Source: Hyphomicrobiales bacterium
GTDB taxonomy: Bacteria > Pseudomonadota > Alphaproteobacteria > Rhizobiales > Xanthobacteraceae
Assembly (NCBI GenBank): GCA_003135415.1
Contig: PLBP01000023.1
Span: 30,136 to 72,245, forward strand
Direction of reading: 5' to 3'
DNA length: 42,110 nucleotides
The notes under the pieces are model-generated. The model made no database searches. It saw nothing but the letters and a program-made list of their open reading frames with translations, and had not been told where the DNA came from. Position 1 is the stretch's first letter. Every line of letters starts with the position of its first letter. Shown here piece by piece: positions 1 through 7,329 of this stretch. A program made the position numbers and the translations under genes.

Positions 1-698
1 CCGAGCATCTTGATCGCGATCTGCGAAGCGACCGGGCCTACCGCGATCGTTTGCTTGACGCCTTCGAGGGTGGTCGCATCGACATAGGAACCCAGCGTCT
101 GCGGGATGCCCTGCCACACCAGGAACAACGTGTAAGGAATGCAGATCGGAATGAGGATGTAGAGCGTGCAGCGGGTGACATCGACCCAGAAATTGCCGAT
201 CGTGTTGGCTGACGCGCGGGCGAAGCCGCGGATCAGCGCCACCGCGAGCACGATGCCGGTCGCCGCCGACAGAAAATTCTGATGCGTGAAGCCGAGCATC
301 TGCACGAGGTAGGACATCGTGCTTTCGCCGCCGTAATTCTGCCAGTTGGTATTGGTGATGAAGCTGATCGCCGTGTTGAAGGAGAGGTCTTCCGCCACCG
401 CCGACTGTTCCGCCGGATTGAACGGCAGAACCGCTTGCAAGCGCATCAGCACATAGAGGATGAGAAAACCCCCAACATGAAACAGCAGCATGGCGACGGT
501 GTAGGTGAGCCAATGCTGTTCGCGCTTTTCGTTGACACCGCCCGCCCAATAAAGCGCTACTTCCACCGGCCGCAGCACCGGTGAGAGGAACGTGCGCTCG
601 CCGTTGAACACGCGCGTCATGTACCAGCCGAGCGGCTTCACCAGCGCGACGATGATCGCGCAATAGAGAATGATCTGAATCCAGGCGATGGGGGTCAT
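1..698 (-). CDS. kdpA: Potassium-transporting ATPase subunit KdpA (N-terminal part; gene runs off the left edge)
   Basis: KdpA is the K+-translocating, channel-like subunit of the high-affinity KdpFABC pump in the inner membrane. About 232 residues are visible. They contain the family hallmark [16 protein letters not shown], the first selectivity-filter segment, and several hydrophobic helices. The N-terminus [13 protein letters not shown] fits the usual KdpA start. The ATG at 696-698 lies 28 bp after the kdpF stop on the same strand, so the genes form one operon. The C-terminal half and kdpB/kdpC should continue beyond position 1. The identification rests on the conserved filter sequence and the kdpF neighbour. 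Confidence 0.97.
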   Translation of the reverse strand, partial: MTPIAWIQIILYCAIIVALVKPLGWYMTRVFNGERTFLSPVLRPVEVALYWAGGVNEKREQHWLTYTVAMLLFHVGGFLILYVLMRLQAVLPFNPAEQSAVAEDLSFNTAISFITNTNWQNYGGESTMSYLVQMLGFTHQNFLSAATGIVLAVALIRGFARASANTIGNFWVDVTRCTLYILIPICIPYTLFLVWQGIPQTLGSYVDATTLEGVKQTIAVGPVASQIAIKML

Positions 699-725
699 AG
701 CATGTCTCTTTGTTAGATCACACGC

Positions 726-815
726 TTAGAATTTTTCGGGCCGCAGCAGCGCGTACGTCAGGTAGAACAAGAGCCCCACGGTCACGAGGGCAGCGAGCGA
801 ATAGTCGAAAGTCAT
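726..815 (-). CDS. kdpF: KdpF, small stabilising subunit of the Kdp pump
   Basis: This is a 29-residue single-helix protein, MTFDYSLAALVTVGLLFYLT followed by YALLRPEKF. The C-terminal LLRPEKF is the classic KdpF signature. KdpF sits in the membrane and stabilises the KdpABC complex. The ATG is preceded by a strong ribosome-binding site (GGAGG, 5 bases upstream), which overlaps the end region of the preceding micro-ORF. Length and position directly before kdpA match the family. Confidence 0.95.
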   Translation of the reverse strand: MTFDYSLAALVTVGLLFYLTYALLRPEKF

Positions 816-825
816 CGAGGCCTCC

Positions 826-909
826 TCACAAGCGATCGCAGGCGTAGGCGTAGCCAATGGACAAGGCGAAGAAGCTGATGCCGCCCGCGATCAAGATGAA
901 ATCCAACAT
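826..909 (-). CDS. 27-residue membrane micro-protein heading the kdp operon (function unknown)
   Basis: The sequence reads MLDFILIAGGISFFALSIGY followed by AYACDRL. It has one hydrophobic helix and a short polar C-terminus. The ATG has a good ribosome-binding site (GGAGGACAGCC before ATG). The stop codon is 10 bp before the kdpF ATG, so the two genes are almost certainly co-transcribed. I have a memory of similar unnamed peptides ending in AYACDRL or AYACERL before kdpF in other proteobacteria, but I know of no assigned function. It could be a second small accessory subunit of the Kdp complex; that is inference from position and topology only. Confidence 0.75.
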   Translation of the reverse strand: MLDFILIAGGISFFALSIGYAYACDRL

Positions 910-988
910 GGCTGTCCTCCATCGGTGGGAGCAGCCTTGGACTTGGGCCTTAATGCATCAAGTTTCGATACGGAAAGGGGCGCGCGAA

Positions 989-1005
989 TATAAAGAAGAA
1001 ATAAA
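989..1005 (-). promoter_or_regulatory. Candidate KdpE operator upstream of the kdp operon
   Basis: On the minus strand the sequence is TTTATT, five bases (TCTTC), then TTTATA, followed by a GC-rich run. E. coli KdpE recognises two TTTAYA-like half-sites with a 5-base spacer, so the arrangement matches. It lies 80 bp upstream of the first kdp ORF, which suits an activator site. I see no convincing sigma70 promoter between it and the gene. Assignment is by pattern only. Confidence 0.4.
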
Positions 1006-1110
1006 GAGTGTCGCGGCGCGCAACTTATGAGCCCTTTATAACCGGGTCAAAAATTCCCGATCGAAATTTTACGGTGAGCGATCCACGTTGGATACGCCGC
1101 ATTCAGCGGC

Positions 1111-1401
1111 GTGCTCGGCTCACTCATGAACGGCTCCCGGACAAAAACGCAGCAGGCTCATTGGGTGGAAAAAGTGCTGCTCGGCTTGGTCCTGGGGTCG
1201 GTGCTGTTCTGCGCGGGGCTGCTTGCCTTTCCGATTTGGTCGGCGATTACGCAGATCGCATCGCAGCAGCGCGAGCCGCATCGGTGCGTCACAATGAGCA
1301 ACGATGCCGAGCGCCTCGAATGCTACGATCGGGAAGCCGAGCGATCTCCTATGCCGCCAGCGAAAGGCGCCAATCCTCCCGCGATGATCTTTGGCCGGTG
1401 A
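1111..1401 (+). CDS. Small membrane-anchored protein with a Cys-containing C-terminal motif (unknown function)
   Basis: The 96-residue product has a short polar N-terminus, one hydrophobic segment (about residues 23-47) and a periplasmic-looking tail. The tail carries RCVTMSNDAERLECYDREAE. The C-x(n)-DA-RL-CYD pattern resembles the short two-cysteine motif seen in many proteobacterial envelope proteins, including VasI-like ones, and could form a disulfide. The start is uncertain: GTG 1111 or ATG 1126, and neither has a strong ribosome-binding site. The gene converges on dxs with 42 bp between stops. I do not recognise a specific family. Confidence 0.55.
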   Translation: MLGSLMNGSRTKTQQAHWVEKVLLGLVLGSVLFCAGLLAFPIWSAITQIASQQREPHRCVTMSNDAERLECYDREAERSPMPPAKGANPPAMIFGR

Positions 1402-1443
1402 CAGCTTTTTTCGGTCGCGGACAGCGAAAGAAGACGCGGGGCG

Positions 1444-3363
1444 CTAGCGGAGGCCCGCGACTTGGCGCGCGTCCAACGGACGCCCGAGCGCGGAAAGCAC
1501 GGTCGCGACGATGCCTTTGCGGTCAAGCCCGGCCCGCGCGTACATCGCAGCCGGCGAATCCTGATCGACGAAAGTGTCGGGCAGAACCAGCGGGCGGACC
1601 TTGAGCCCGCGGTCGAGCGCGCCTTCGCGCGCGAGCAGCTCCAACACGTGGCTGCCAAAGCCGCCCACAGACCCCTCTTCGATCGTGACGAGCAACTCAT
1701 GCTCGCGCGCGAGCCGCAGCACGAGGTCCCGGTCGAGGGGCTTGGCGAACCGCGCGTCGGCGACCGTCACCGAAAGGCCGTGCGCGGCGAGATCGTCGGC
1801 AGCAGCCAAGCATTCGGGAAGCCGCGCGCCGAACGAAAGAATCGCCGCCGCGGTGCCTTCGCGCAAAACGCGGCCGCGGCCGATTTCGAGCGGCTTGCCC
1901 TCAGTGGGCAAAGCCGCACCGGTGCCTTCGCCGCGCGGAAACCGGAAGGCGGAAGGTCGGTCGTCGATCGCGGCCGCGGTCGCCACCATATGCACGAGTT
2001 CGGCCTCGTCGGCCGCCGCCATCACCACGAAATCGGGCAAACACGCGAGATAAGCGACATCGAACGAGCCAGCATGGGTTGGCCCGTCGGCGCCGACGAG
2101 GCCGGCGCGGTCGATGGCGAAGCGTACCGGCAGCTTCTGAATCGCGACATCGTGCACGACCTGATCGTAGGCGCGCTGCAAGAATGTCGAATAGAGCGTC
2201 GCGAACGGCTTAAAGCCTTCGGTCGCCAAGCCCGCCGCGAAGGTGACGGCGTGCTGCTCGGCGATGCCGACATCGAAGCAGCGATCGGGAAACTCACGCG
2301 CGAATAGATCGAGCCCGGTGCCGGCCGGCATCGCCGCCGTGATCGCGACGATTTTCTTGTCCTTGCGCGCTTCCTTGATCAGGCTTTGGGCGAACACCTT
2401 GGTATAGGAGGGCGCCCCCGCCTTCGACTTCGTCTGCGCGCCGGTCGCGACATCGAACTTCACCACGCCATGATATTTGTCTTCGGAGGCCTCCGCCGGC
2501 GGATAGCCATGGCCTTTCTTGGTCACGACATGGACGAGGGTCGGGCCTTTTCCGTTGTCGCGCACGTTTCGCAGGACGGGCACGAGGTGACCGAGATTGT
2601 GGCCGTCGATCGGGCCGACATATTCGAAGCCGAGTTCTTCGAACAGGGTACCGCCGGTGACGAAGCCGAGCGAATGCTCGAAGGCACGGCGGATGAATTG
2701 TGCCACCCTCTTCGGCAGCCGCTCCGCCGTCCACTCCCACAATTTGCGCATGCGGGAATAAGTGCGCCCCGAAATGCGCCGGGCGAGATAAGCGGACATC
2801 GCGCCGACGGGCGGCGCGATCGACATGTCGTTGTCGTTCAAGACCACGATCAGGCGCGACTTGACCGCGCCGGCATTGTTCATCGCCTCATAGGCCATGC
2901 CCGCGGACATGGCGCCGTCGCCGATGACGCAGATGACGTTGTTGCGCTCGCCCTTGAGGTCGCGCGCCGCCGCCATGCCGAGGCCGGCGGAGATCGAGGT
3001 CGAGGCGTGGGCGGCGCCGAAAGGGTCGTATTCGCTCTCGGCGCGTTTGGTGAAGCCGGAAAGGCCGCCGCCCTGGCGAAGCGTGCGGATGCGGTCGCGG
3101 CGGCCGGTCAAAATCTTGTGCGGATAGGCCTGATGGCCGACATCCCAGATCAGCCGGTCATTGGGCGTGTCGAAGACGTAGTGAAGTGCCACGGTGAGTT
3201 CAACGACCCCGAGCCCGGCGCCGAGATGGCCGCCGGTGACGGAGACGGCGTTGATCGTCTCGTGCCGCAATTCGTCGGCGAGCTTCTTCAATTGCGCGGG
3301 CGCAAGCCGGCGCAGATCGGCGGGCCAGCGAACGGTGTCGAGAAGCGGCGTTTTGGCGGGCAA
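1444..3363 (-). CDS. dxs: 1-deoxy-D-xylulose-5-phosphate synthase
   Basis: Dxs condenses pyruvate and glyceraldehyde 3-phosphate, with thiamine diphosphate, as the first step of the MEP isoprenoid pathway. The 639-residue length is typical. The thiamine-binding [18 protein letters not shown] segment, with the downstream NDND, lies near residue 150. The transketolase-like pyrimidine-binding domain contains [18 protein letters not shown], and a C-terminal transketolase domain follows. I chose the TTG at 3361-3363, giving [11 protein letters not shown], because homologues start there (MPAKTPLLD) and a consensus -10 box lies just upstream at 3388-3393. A longer reading from TTG 3432 would place that promoter inside the gene. 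The next genes upstream on the same strand are the pirin remnant and the small secreted protein. Confidence 0.96.
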   Translation of the reverse strand: MPAKTPLLDTVRWPADLRRLAPAQLKKLADELRHETINAVSVTGGHLGAGLGVVELTVALHYVFDTPNDRLIWDVGHQAYPHKILTGRRDRIRTLRQGGGLSGFTKRAESEYDPFGAAHASTSISAGLGMAAARDLKGERNNVICVIGDGAMSAGMAYEAMNNAGAVKSRLIVVLNDNDMSIAPPVGAMSAYLARRISGRTYSRMRKLWEWTAERLPKRVAQFIRRAFEHSLGFVTGGTLFEELGFEYVGPIDGHNLGHLVPVLRNVRDNGKGPTLVHVVTKKGHGYPPAEASEDKYHGVVKFDVATGAQTKSKAGAPSYTKVFAQSLIKEARKDKKIVAITAAMPAGTGLDLFAREFPDRCFDVGIAEQHAVTFAAGLATEGFKPFATLYSTFLQRAYDQVVHDVAIQKLPVRFAIDRAGLVGADGPTHAGSFDVAYLACLPDFVVMAAADEAELVHMVATAAAIDDRPSAFRFPRGEGTGAALPTEGKPLEIGRGRVLREGTAAAILSFGARLPECLAAADDLAAHGLSVTVADARFAKPLDRDLVLRLAREHELLVTIEEGSVGGFGSHVLELLAREGALDRGLKVRPLVLPDTFVDQDSPAAMYARAGLDRKGIVATVLSALGRPLDARQVAGLR

Positions 3364-3387
3364 AGAGCGTCTTCCGCTAGCTGATTG

Positions 3388-3415
3388 ATTATAAGTGTCG
3401 GCGAGAATTACACAA
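3388..3415 (-). promoter_or_regulatory. Probable sigma70-type promoter of dxs
   Basis: On the minus strand a perfect TATAAT (3393-3388) is preceded by TTGTGT (3415-3410) with a 16-base spacer. The predicted transcript start near 3381 leaves a leader of under 20 bases carrying GCGGAAG before the TTG start codon of dxs. This site supports the short dxs reading. It is a by-eye match, without experimental support. Confidence 0.6.
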
Positions 3416-3491
3416 AGTGCCCAGACGCGCAACGCAGCGGGAGGGCCAATTGCGGCTCAATTTTGAATTTCTGCCCTGGGCCTAAAACCAG

Positions 3492-3769
3492 TCAAGCATG
3501 GCTGCCGACCGTCCCCCAAAAGCCGCTGCGCGACGCTGACTGGCATCCCAATAAATTTTTAGGTGCCTCGCCTGCGCCCGCGCGAAATTCGGCCGGACCC
3601 ATGTGATCGAAGAAAAAAAAGGTCCGACCATGCGGCGACGCGTCGAGGGAAGCGCGCGGCGAACGGTAAAGCCGCCAAGGTCGGCGGTGCGCGGCACGAT
3701 CACGAGTTCGATCGCGTCGCACGAAAGCGAATTGCCCCGCTCCGGGTCCTTGGCGGGGAACCAGCTCAT
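3492..3769 (-). pseudogene. Pirin-family pseudogene (frameshifted and 3'-truncated)
   Basis: Reading from ATG 3769, the N-terminus MSWFPAKDPERGNSLSCDAI continues into the pirin motif VRRALPSTRRRMVGPF. The reading then breaks at an 8-T run (3613-3620). One frame over it continues as FFDHMGPAEF, exactly what intact pirins have. Homology ends near 3570: the metal-binding HPHIG segment and the remaining 200 or so residues are absent. Pirins are cupin-fold iron proteins. The single-base slip could be a sequencing error, but the truncation cannot be explained that way. The remnant lies between dxs and a small secreted protein, all on one strand. Confidence 0.8.
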
Positions 3770-3818
3770 CCCGCGCTCCTGCCTATTGGTCGAGTGGCTC
3801 GCTCGCAGGCTTGCGCTT

Positions 3819-4124
3819 TTAGCGCCCGTCGGGGAACGGTTGCGGGCCCCACGCCGGCGCGAACCGGCCGCTTCGATCGAAGCCGTTGTTGGATGGCTTG
3901 ACCTCGAAATGAAACGTGGTGCTGCCGGGCTTCGCCGGGATGTCCCCGCTGCCGAATTGCTCCACCTTCTTGTCCGGGTCGGTGTACCCCGGAGGGAGTC
4001 CGCTATCATCGGTGTAGCTTTTGGTCTCGTAGGTGAAGGCGTGCGCCCCGGGGGCGGCGAAAACCATCGCAGCGGCTAAGGCCGCGAGACGAAGATGCTT
4101 CGATCGTAAAAGCGCTTGCTTCAT
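3819..4124 (-). CDS. Small secreted protein of unknown function
   Basis: This is a 101-residue product with a classical signal peptide: MKQALLRSKHLRLAALAAAM, then a hydrophobic stretch ending GAHA before FTYETKS. The mature part, about 70 residues, is rich in Pro, Gly and Asp, has no cysteine, and ends GPQPFPDGR. The ATG at 4122-4124 is chosen because it directly begins the signal peptide; an in-frame upstream extension to 4235 has no signal character. The gene lies 107 bp downstream of xseB on the same strand. I do not recognise the family. Confidence 0.7.
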   Translation of the reverse strand: MKQALLRSKHLRLAALAAAMVFAAPGAHAFTYETKSYTDDSGLPPGYTDPDKKVEQFGSGDIPAKPGSTTFHFEVKPSNNGFDRSGRFAPAWGPQPFPDGR

Positions 4125-4231
4125 GATGCCTCGACTATCCCCCGAAGCCTGCCGAGCCGAAAATAAGGGCGCGCGGTGCCAAAAGTCAACGCGGGAGCGT
4201 GAAACGCCTGCTGGGGCTGCGCAAATGTCGC

Positions 4232-4486
4232 TCAATCGCGGTCGAGCGGCTCGCTCGCAACTTTTCCCTTGGCGTCGCGGGTGATTTTCTCGACGCGCAT
4301 TTCGGCATCCGCGAGCAACGCCTCGCAGCGCTTCTTCAGCGCTTCGCCCCGCTCGTAAATCTTGATGGATTCGTCGAGCGCGACGTCGCCTTTTTCTAGC
4401 CGCTGCACGATCGACTCCAATTCCGCGAGCGCCTTCTCGAACGGGAAGCTTGCCACGTCGGCGTGGGTTTCTTTTTCTTTCGCCAT
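4232..4486 (-). CDS. xseB: Exodeoxyribonuclease VII small subunit
   Basis: XseB is the small subunit of exonuclease VII, which degrades single-stranded DNA in repair together with XseA. The 84-residue protein has the full family core: [19 protein letters not shown], then a helix with [19 protein letters not shown], then [12 protein letters not shown]. Length is normal. The ATG at 4486 is 3 bp after the stop of the upstream deacetylase-like gene, so they are co-transcribed. Deacetylase-xseB-dxs order is common in Hyphomicrobiales. xseA is not in the window. Confidence 0.96.
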   Translation of the reverse strand: MAKEKETHADVASFPFEKALAELESIVQRLEKGDVALDESIKIYERGEALKKRCEALLADAEMRVEKITRDAKGKVASEPLDRD

Positions 4487-4489
4487 TCC

Positions 4490-5422
4490 TCAGCCCTTCA
4501 TCAGCGCGCCGACATGGGCGGCAACGGATTTGGCGAGCCCCTCTAAGTCGTAGCCGCCCTCCAGCACCGAGACGACGCGGCCCTCGGCGTGCTTGTCGGC
4601 GATCTGCATCAGCTTTTGCGTGACCCAGGCATAATCGGGTTCCAACAGATTGAGATTGGCGAGCGGGTCGCGCGCGTGCGCGTCGAAGCCCGCGGAGATC
4701 ACGATCAGATCGGGATGGAAGCTGTCCAGCCGCGGCAGGATCGCGTGGTCGAAAGCCTCGCGAAACTCCCGGCCGCCGTCACCGGCCGATAGCGGCGCGT
4801 TCACGATGGTGTCGTGGGCGCCGCGCTCGGAGCGGGCTCCGGTGCCGGGATAAAGCGGCATTTGATGGGTCGAGCAGTACATCACGCTCGGGTCCGACCA
4901 GAAGATTTCCTGGCTGCCATTGCCGTGATGCACGTCGAAATCGACGATGGCGACGCGCTCGGCGCCGTGCTTCGCCTGGGCGTGGCGGGCAGCAATCGCG
5001 GCGTTGTTGAAAAAGCAAAAGCCCATGGCGGTCGCGGTCTCGGCGTGATGGCCGGGCGGGCGCATGGCGACGAAGGCGTTCCGGGCGTGACCGGCCATCA
5101 CCTGATCGACCGCGTGGGTGGCGCCGCCCGCGCCGCGCAGGATCGGCTCCCAGCTGCCATGCGAGAGCGAAGTGTCGGCATCGATGCGCGCGAGCCGGCC
5201 TTCCGGCGGCACGGCGTCGTGAATCGCGTCAAAATAAGCGGCGGCATGCACGCGTTTCACCGCCTCGGGATTGACGCGCTCGGCGATCTCGCGCTTGAGC
5301 GCGGAAAAGTCGCCATTCCGGAGTACGTCCTCGATCGCGCGGATGCGGTCCGGCCGCTCGGGATGGCCGGGCGGCGTGTGGTGGCCGAGGCTCGATTCGT
5401 GGGTGTACAAAAGCGTGGTCAT
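4490..5422 (-). CDS. Histone deacetylase-like amidohydrolase (HDAC/AcuC superfamily)
   Basis: This 310-residue zinc amidohydrolase belongs to the arginase/deacetylase fold and resembles the bacterial class II HDAC-like enzymes. It has PPGHHAE (His125, His126), the zinc ligands in DFDVHHGNG (Asp163, His165) and SAGFDAH (Asp247), and a C-terminal GGYDL with the catalytic tyrosine. The substrate is not determined by sequence; acetylated polyamines, small amides and acetyl-lysine proteins are all known in the superfamily. It heads the xseB operon and diverges from the SGNH hydrolase at 5591. No signal peptide is visible, so it should be cytoplasmic. Confidence 0.93.
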   Translation of the reverse strand: MTTLLYTHESSLGHHTPPGHPERPDRIRAIEDVLRNGDFSALKREIAERVNPEAVKRVHAAAYFDAIHDAVPPEGRLARIDADTSLSHGSWEPILRGAGGATHAVDQVMAGHARNAFVAMRPPGHHAETATAMGFCFFNNAAIAARHAQAKHGAERVAIVDFDVHHGNGSQEIFWSDPSVMYCSTHQMPLYPGTGARSERGAHDTIVNAPLSAGDGGREFREAFDHAILPRLDSFHPDLIVISAGFDAHARDPLANLNLLEPDYAWVTQKLMQIADKHAEGRVVSVLEGGYDLEGLAKSVAAHVGALMKG

Positions 5423-5590
5423 AATCTTTCTCTTTCCGCTATCAGGCTACGCGAGAGCAAGGTCCGCGGCTAGAACCGGCTCGCATCTTTGGGCGGAACG
5501 GCCCCGGCCGCCGATTGTCCCTCGAAATGCCGCGTTTTGCGTGCGGATAGCGGTAAGGATCGTTTAGCGCGAATCGCATATGGAGACGGC

Positions 5591-6301
5591 GTGCGGAAAT
5601 ACCAATTGATAAAACGGGTCTTAAAGCAGGTCTGGGCCGGAGCGCTGCTCACGCTGCTCGCCTGCGCCGCCATCCCCGGCGCGCAAGCGGAGCCGGTCCA
5701 GATCGTCGCCTTCGGCGACAGCAACACCGCGGGCTTCCGGGTAACGAACGAGCACGCCTATCCGGCACAGTTGGAGCGCGCGCTCCGCGCCAAGGGCTAC
5801 GACGTGCGCATCTTGAACAGCGGCGTATCGGGCAACACCTCGTCGATGGGCTTGGCGCGCATCGACAAGGCGGTGCCGCCGGGCACTCGAATCGCGATCG
5901 TCTATTTCGGGCGGAACGACGTGCGCTGGGGCCTCGAGCCCGCCAAGATCCGCGTCAACATCGAGGCCATCGTGAAACAGCTGCGCGCGCGCGACATCGA
6001 GGTTCTGCTGATTGGGTTGCGTACGTTCAGCCTCGCCGATATCGCGGCGGAGAACGGCGCGCTCTATTATCCGGATTTTTTCGCCGGCGTTTCCCGCGAC
6101 GGCGAGAAGGATTCGAAATACACGCTCATCTTCGATCCGATCCAACACCTGAACGCGGCGGGCTACGAGGTCGTCGTCTCGCATCTCGTGCCGGAGGTGG
6201 AGGCGATACTGGCGAAGCAACAGGCCGCGGATAGAGACCCGATCGGCCATCTGCTCTCGGTGCCGTTGCCGCCGGAGCGCCCGCAAAGCGTTGCGCAGTA
6301 A
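5591..6301 (+). CDS. Secreted SGNH/GDSL-type hydrolase (TesA-like lysophospholipase/esterase)
   Basis: The product is 236 residues from GTG 5591, chosen because GGAG lies 5 bases upstream and a signal peptide follows immediately (hydrophobic stretch ending GAQA, cleavage before EPVQ). All SGNH blocks are visible: FGDSN with Ser44, Gly81 in VSGNTS, Asn109 in GRND, and Asp182-x3-His186 in DPIQH. It should act on esters or thioesters in the periplasm; TesA itself hydrolyses acyl-CoA and lysophospholipids. It stands alone between the divergent deacetylase and an inverted repeat. The exact substrate is unknown. Confidence 0.9.
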   Translation: MRKYQLIKRVLKQVWAGALLTLLACAAIPGAQAEPVQIVAFGDSNTAGFRVTNEHAYPAQLERALRAKGYDVRILNSGVSGNTSSMGLARIDKAVPPGTRIAIVYFGRNDVRWGLEPAKIRVNIEAIVKQLRARDIEVLLIGLRTFSLADIAAENGALYYPDFFAGVSRDGEKDSKYTLIFDPIQHLNAAGYEVVVSHLVPEVEAILAKQQAADRDPIGHLLSVPLPPERPQSVAQ

Positions 6302-6326
6302 ATCTGATCAGCGCTTTTCTTTTTCT

Positions 6327-6447
6327 GTCATCGCCGGGCTTGACCCGACGATCCATGATGAGCTTCAGCGAAAGTTGACGGTCCGTATGGATCACCGGGT
6401 CACGCCGCTCGGCCGCTTTGCGACCTGTGCGGCGGCCCGGTGATGAC
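6327..6447. repeat. Long imperfect inverted repeat between convergent genes
   Basis: The left arm starts GTCATCGCCGGGCTTGACCC and runs to GATCCAT near 6357. The right arm, from ATGGATCACCGGGT at 6388, ends GCCCGGTGATGAC at 6447. The arms are mostly complementary around a short centre. Similar elements with CCGGG/CATGAC ends occur at 13381, 33543 and 40927. This style of intergenic palindrome is common in Bradyrhizobium-type genomes. It separates the convergent SGNH hydrolase and SDR genes and may act as a bidirectional terminator. Confidence 0.75.
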
Positions 6448-6455
6448 GGAGGAAA

Positions 6456-7322
6456 TCAACCCTTCCGCGGCCCGAGATCGACGCCCTTCGGCGGCGGCAT
6501 GTCGTCGGGCACGAAGAAATCCGGCGACAGCGCGGTGCCCGGATTGATCCGGTATTGATCGAAATCGGTAACGCCCTCGGAAGCGAGGAACGTATCGTCG
6601 ATCAGGAAATTTCCGGAAAATTCGCGCGCGGGCTTGTGAAAAATCCGATAGGCCGCGTCGGAAAGAATGTCGGGCGTCCGGCTCATATTCATCAGCCGGT
6701 CGCCGCCCAGCATATTGACCGCGGCGGTGGCGATCGTGGTGCGCGGCCATAACGCGTTCGCCGCGATCCCCTTCGAGCGCAATTCGCCGGCGAGCCCGAG
6801 CACCACGAGGCTCATGCCGTATTTCGCCATGGCGTAGGCGGTGTAGGGCGCGAACCATTTTTCTCTTATGTCGAGCGGCGGCGACAGCATCAAGATGTGT
6901 GGGTTTTTCGCCTTCTCCAGATACGGGATCGCGAATTTGGAGACCATGAAGGTGCCGCGCGCGTTGACCTGATGCATGAGATCAAAGCGGTTCATGTCGG
7001 TCTGCGTCACCGGCGTGAGCTGGATCGCGGAGGCGTTATTGACGACGATGTCGATGCCGCCGAAATGCGCGGCGGTCTTTTCGATCGCGTCCTTGACCGA
7101 GGCCTCCTCGCGCACGTTGCATACGAGTGCCAGCGCCTTGCCGCCGGCTTTCTCGATCTCATCGGCGGCGGTGTGGATGGTGCCCGCGAGCTTCGGATGC
7201 GGCGTATCGGTCTTCGCGGCGATTGCGATGTTGGCGCCGTCCTTGGCGGCGCGAAGCGCGATCGCAAGCCCGATGCCGCGCGAGGCGCCGGTGATAAAAA
7301 GTGTTTTTCCCTGCAGCGACAT
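6456..7322 (-). CDS. SDR-family oxidoreductase (HSDL2-like)
   Basis: This is a 288-residue NAD(P)-dependent short-chain dehydrogenase. It has the Rossmann motif TGASRGIG (residues 11-18), NNAS near residue 95, Ser147 and the catalytic pair Tyr163-x3-Lys167 in YAMAK. The SPPLDI segment and the C-terminal extension resemble hydroxysteroid-dehydrogenase-like 2 proteins. The ATG at 7322 gives the standard MSLQGKTLFITG start. It begins 7 bp after the acyl-CoA dehydrogenase stop, so the two are one operon, consistent with a role in fatty-acyl or other acyl-CoA oxidation. The substrate is unknown. Confidence 0.93.
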   Translation of the reverse strand: MSLQGKTLFITGASRGIGLAIALRAAKDGANIAIAAKTDTPHPKLAGTIHTAADEIEKAGGKALALVCNVREEASVKDAIEKTAAHFGGIDIVVNNASAIQLTPVTQTDMNRFDLMHQVNARGTFMVSKFAIPYLEKAKNPHILMLSPPLDIREKWFAPYTAYAMAKYGMSLVVLGLAGELRSKGIAANALWPRTTIATAAVNMLGGDRLMNMSRTPDILSDAAYRIFHKPAREFSGNFLIDDTFLASEGVTDFDQYRINPGTALSPDFFVPDDMPPPKGVDLGPRKG

Positions 7323-7329
7323 GGTGCGA

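Noticed and set aside
1008-1604. 198-codon plus-strand frame crossing into dxs
   Set aside because: Arg-rich, low-complexity translation typical of shadow frames in high-GC DNA; it overlaps the real 96-residue gene and the dxs 3' end.
3482-4009. 175-codon minus-strand frame read as one protein
   Set aside because: Its first 80 codons run antiparallel in frame through the secreted-protein gene region, and its end is the out-of-frame pirin remnant. It is not one gene.
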